Source: Bordetella parapertussis (GTDB taxonomy: Bacteria > Pseudomonadota > Gammaproteobacteria > Burkholderiales > Burkholderiaceae_B). Taken from it: DNA of 7,939 bases. The notes below the pieces were generated by a model. It ran no database searches. It was not told the origin of the DNA and saw nothing but the letters and a program-made list of their open reading frames with translations. Location of the stretch: positions 1 through 7,939 of the forward strand of contig CAMCWG010000131.1 of assembly GCA_945882005.1 (NCBI GenBank). The letters run 5' to 3'. Below are positions 7,143 through 7,939 of this stretch, one piece after another (the stretch's first letter is position 1; each line of letters starts with the position of its first letter). The position numbers were made by a program, and so were the translations under genes.

Positions 7143-7160
7143 GGCAGACACCCCGCTGCC
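7143..7160 (+). terminator. Weak hairpin downstream of the surface-adhesin E-like gene
   Basis: GGCAG (7143-7147) and CTGCC (7156-7160) pair over an 8-nt loop, 7 nt after the stop codon. TTTT appears 6 nt later. The stem is short and the T run displaced, so this is only a possible intrinsic terminator. GGCAG also occurs at 7136-7140 and could pair alternatively. Confidence 0.3.
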
Positions 7161-7206
7161 GATCTGTTTTCAGCAGTAATACACAGTTGCACTTCTTTAC
7201 AAGTTA

Positions 7207-7238
7207 ACGACGATAAAACGCAAATTTGCGCTAGTCGT
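7207..7238. promoter_or_regulatory. Perfect 12-bp palindrome with outer arms, operator-like
   Basis: CGCAAATTTGCG (7219-7230) is a perfect palindrome in the 152-bp gap before the small coiled-coil gene. ACGAC (7207-7211) and GTCGT (7234-7238) form an outer inverted repeat almost concentric with it, offset by 2 bp. This could be a dimeric regulator's operator or a leader hairpin. TATATT (7267-7272) and CATACT (7255-7260) resemble -10 boxes downstream, but I found no well-spaced -35 for either. Confidence 0.4.
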
Positions 7239-7276
7239 AATAAGTCCTTGGCGTCATACTGTGACCTATATTTTTG

Positions 7277-7282
7277 AAGGAG
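7277..7282 (+). promoter_or_regulatory. Strong Shine-Dalgarno of the small coiled-coil gene
   Basis: AAGGAG lies 6 nt before the ATG at 7289, an almost ideal ribosome binding site. It overlaps an in-frame TTG at 7274, which is therefore not the start. Confidence 0.85.
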
Positions 7283-7288
7283 TTCAGT

Positions 7289-7537
7289 ATGCGCAGCTTT
7301 TCAATAAATGCCCGGCTAACACGTCTTGAGGCCATTGTCCCCACGCTAGCGACGCGTGAGGATTTAGCCCGTTTGGATGGGCGTCTGACTGAAAGAATGA
7401 CGAGTCTCGAAGGAAAGCTAACCACCTTAGTCCATCAAGAGCTCAAAGCAATGAGCTGGCGGCTCATTACGTGGAACACCGGAGTGCTCGTTGCCTCCTT
7501 TGCTGGTGTATTCTTCATTGCACGGCATGTGAACTAA
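7289..7537 (+). CDS. Small coiled-coil protein with C-terminal membrane segment, function unknown
   Basis: An 82-residue protein. Residues 8-55 are charged and helical with leucine/isoleucine spacing typical of a coiled coil (TRLEAIVPTL, EDLARLDGRL, TSLEGKLTTLV). Residues about 64-78 (TGVLVASFAGVFFIA) form one transmembrane helix followed by a short basic RHVN tail. There is no signal peptide, so it is probably tail-anchored in the inner membrane with the coiled coil in the cytoplasm. The PTLATREDLARLDGRL stretch resembles many small uncharacterised bacterial coiled-coil membrane proteins (DUF1640-like or phage XhlA-like in layout), but I cannot assign a family. It has the best ribosome site in the window and is followed after 21 nt by an exported protein gene, suggesting co-transcription. 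No function is claimed. Confidence 0.78.
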   Translation: MRSFSINARLTRLEAIVPTLATREDLARLDGRLTERMTSLEGKLTTLVHQELKAMSWRLITWNTGVLVASFAGVFFIARHVN

Positions 7538-7558
7538 CGACAATCAAGGTTTAAACCC

Positions 7559-7939
7559 ATGAACTCAATTAAGTTCGGAGCAAAGCTCCGCGCATTTATT
7601 CCTAGCATCGGCCTGGCCTGTTTGCTGCCCGTGTTTCAGAGCGCGGGGGCGCAGCCTATTGCGCCCGGTGCTACGGTTACCTCAGTAGGTGTCACAGGCT
7701 TGAGTCAGTTCGAAACGGGACTCGGCAGCGGCGGAAGTTTTAACTGGCAGGATGCCTCTGCAAACCTGAATGTGACAAGACAATTCACAAATCAGTTCGC
7801 TGCCGGGGTGAACGTACGCTACGGATATCAAAACTGGAAGTGGACAAGCCCGACAGCCTTCAACGGAAGAGGGCCTTGGTCGTCGATTGAAACGCCTGCT
7901 CTCGGCATGAACTTCTCTTATGCGCTGACGCCCGAGTGG
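7559..7939 (+). CDS. Exported, probable outer-membrane beta-barrel protein, 3' end outside the window
   Basis: The frame runs from an ATG at 7559 to the right edge without a stop, giving the first 127 residues. AAGG (7546-7549) lies 9 nt before the ATG. Residues 1-31 form a signal peptide with a basic start (KFGAKLR), a hydrophobic core and an AGA-QP cleavage site. The mature part alternates polar and hydrophobic residues in short strands rich in Gly, Asn and aromatics: SFNWQDASANLNVTRQF, FAAGVNVRYGYQNWKW, TPALGMNFSYALTPEW, a pattern expected of beta-hairpins of an outer-membrane barrel. The PW...LGMNFSYALTPEW end loosely recalls DUF6268-type barrel proteins, but this is a weak resemblance. 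The internal Cys21 is not in a standard lipobox. It starts 21 nt after the coiled-coil gene. Confidence 0.72.
   Translation, partial: MNSIKFGAKLRAFIPSIGLACLLPVFQSAGAQPIAPGATVTSVGVTGLSQFETGLGSGGSFNWQDASANLNVTRQFTNQFAAGVNVRYGYQNWKWTSPTAFNGRGPWSSIETPALGMNFSYALTPEW

Noticed and set aside
6696..7151. 151-codon open frame on the minus strand
   Set aside because: Antisense to the surface-adhesin E-like gene, which has a signal peptide, ribosome site and family pattern; the antisense frame has none.
1..7939. Mobile element, CRISPR array, tRNA or defence system
   Set aside because: No transposase-like protein, terminal inverted repeats, regularly spaced repeats or defence domains were seen on reading both strands.

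Overview
The window looks like chromosomal DNA of a Gram-negative betaproteobacterium, most likely of the order Burkholderiales. The evidence is a trimeric-type porin with the SLTLYG mature start and a C-terminal Phe, a small secreted protein resembling the surface-adhesin E family common in that order, a beta-class GST and a full-length AhpF. I cannot place it below order level from sequence alone. Coding density is high: no gene-free stretch exceeds about 150 bases, and I see no transposase, phage, CRISPR, tRNA or rRNA gene.

Left part (1-4500), redox and detoxification genes. The window opens inside ahpF (+), the flavoprotein reductase of alkyl hydroperoxide reductase; about 22 codons lie off the left edge. 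Its stop codon abuts the stop of a convergent zinc-free quinone-oxidoreductase-type dehydrogenase (-). That gene sits 48 nt downstream of an MFS exporter of the EntS/MFS_3 type (-), so the two are probably one transcript. A 92-bp divergent intergenic region separates the exporter from a beta-class glutathione S-transferase (+).

Middle (4501-5508). The GST and a beta-hydroxyacid dehydrogenase of the 3-hydroxyisobutyrate dehydrogenase family (-) converge on a perfect 6-bp-stem hairpin that exactly fills the end of the gap, a likely bidirectional transcription stop. The dehydrogenase and the porin diverge from a 105-bp region. It contains a perfect TTGACA -35-like hexamer on the minus strand, an inverted repeat and an 8-bp direct repeat spaced 17 bp apart.

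Right part (5509-7939), envelope genes all on the plus strand. They are a porin, a surface-adhesin-E-like exported protein 23 nt after it, an 82-residue coiled-coil protein with a C-terminal membrane segment and a strong Shine-Dalgarno, and 21 nt later the start of an exported, probably beta-barrel, protein that runs off the right edge. The 152-bp gap before the small coiled-coil gene holds a perfect 12-bp palindrome.

Nothing here clearly amounts to a new biological system. The best leads are the small coiled-coil/outer-membrane protein pair behind a palindromic site, the operator-like sequences in the divergent porin region, and the Thr-for-Ser variant of the hydroxyacid dehydrogenase.
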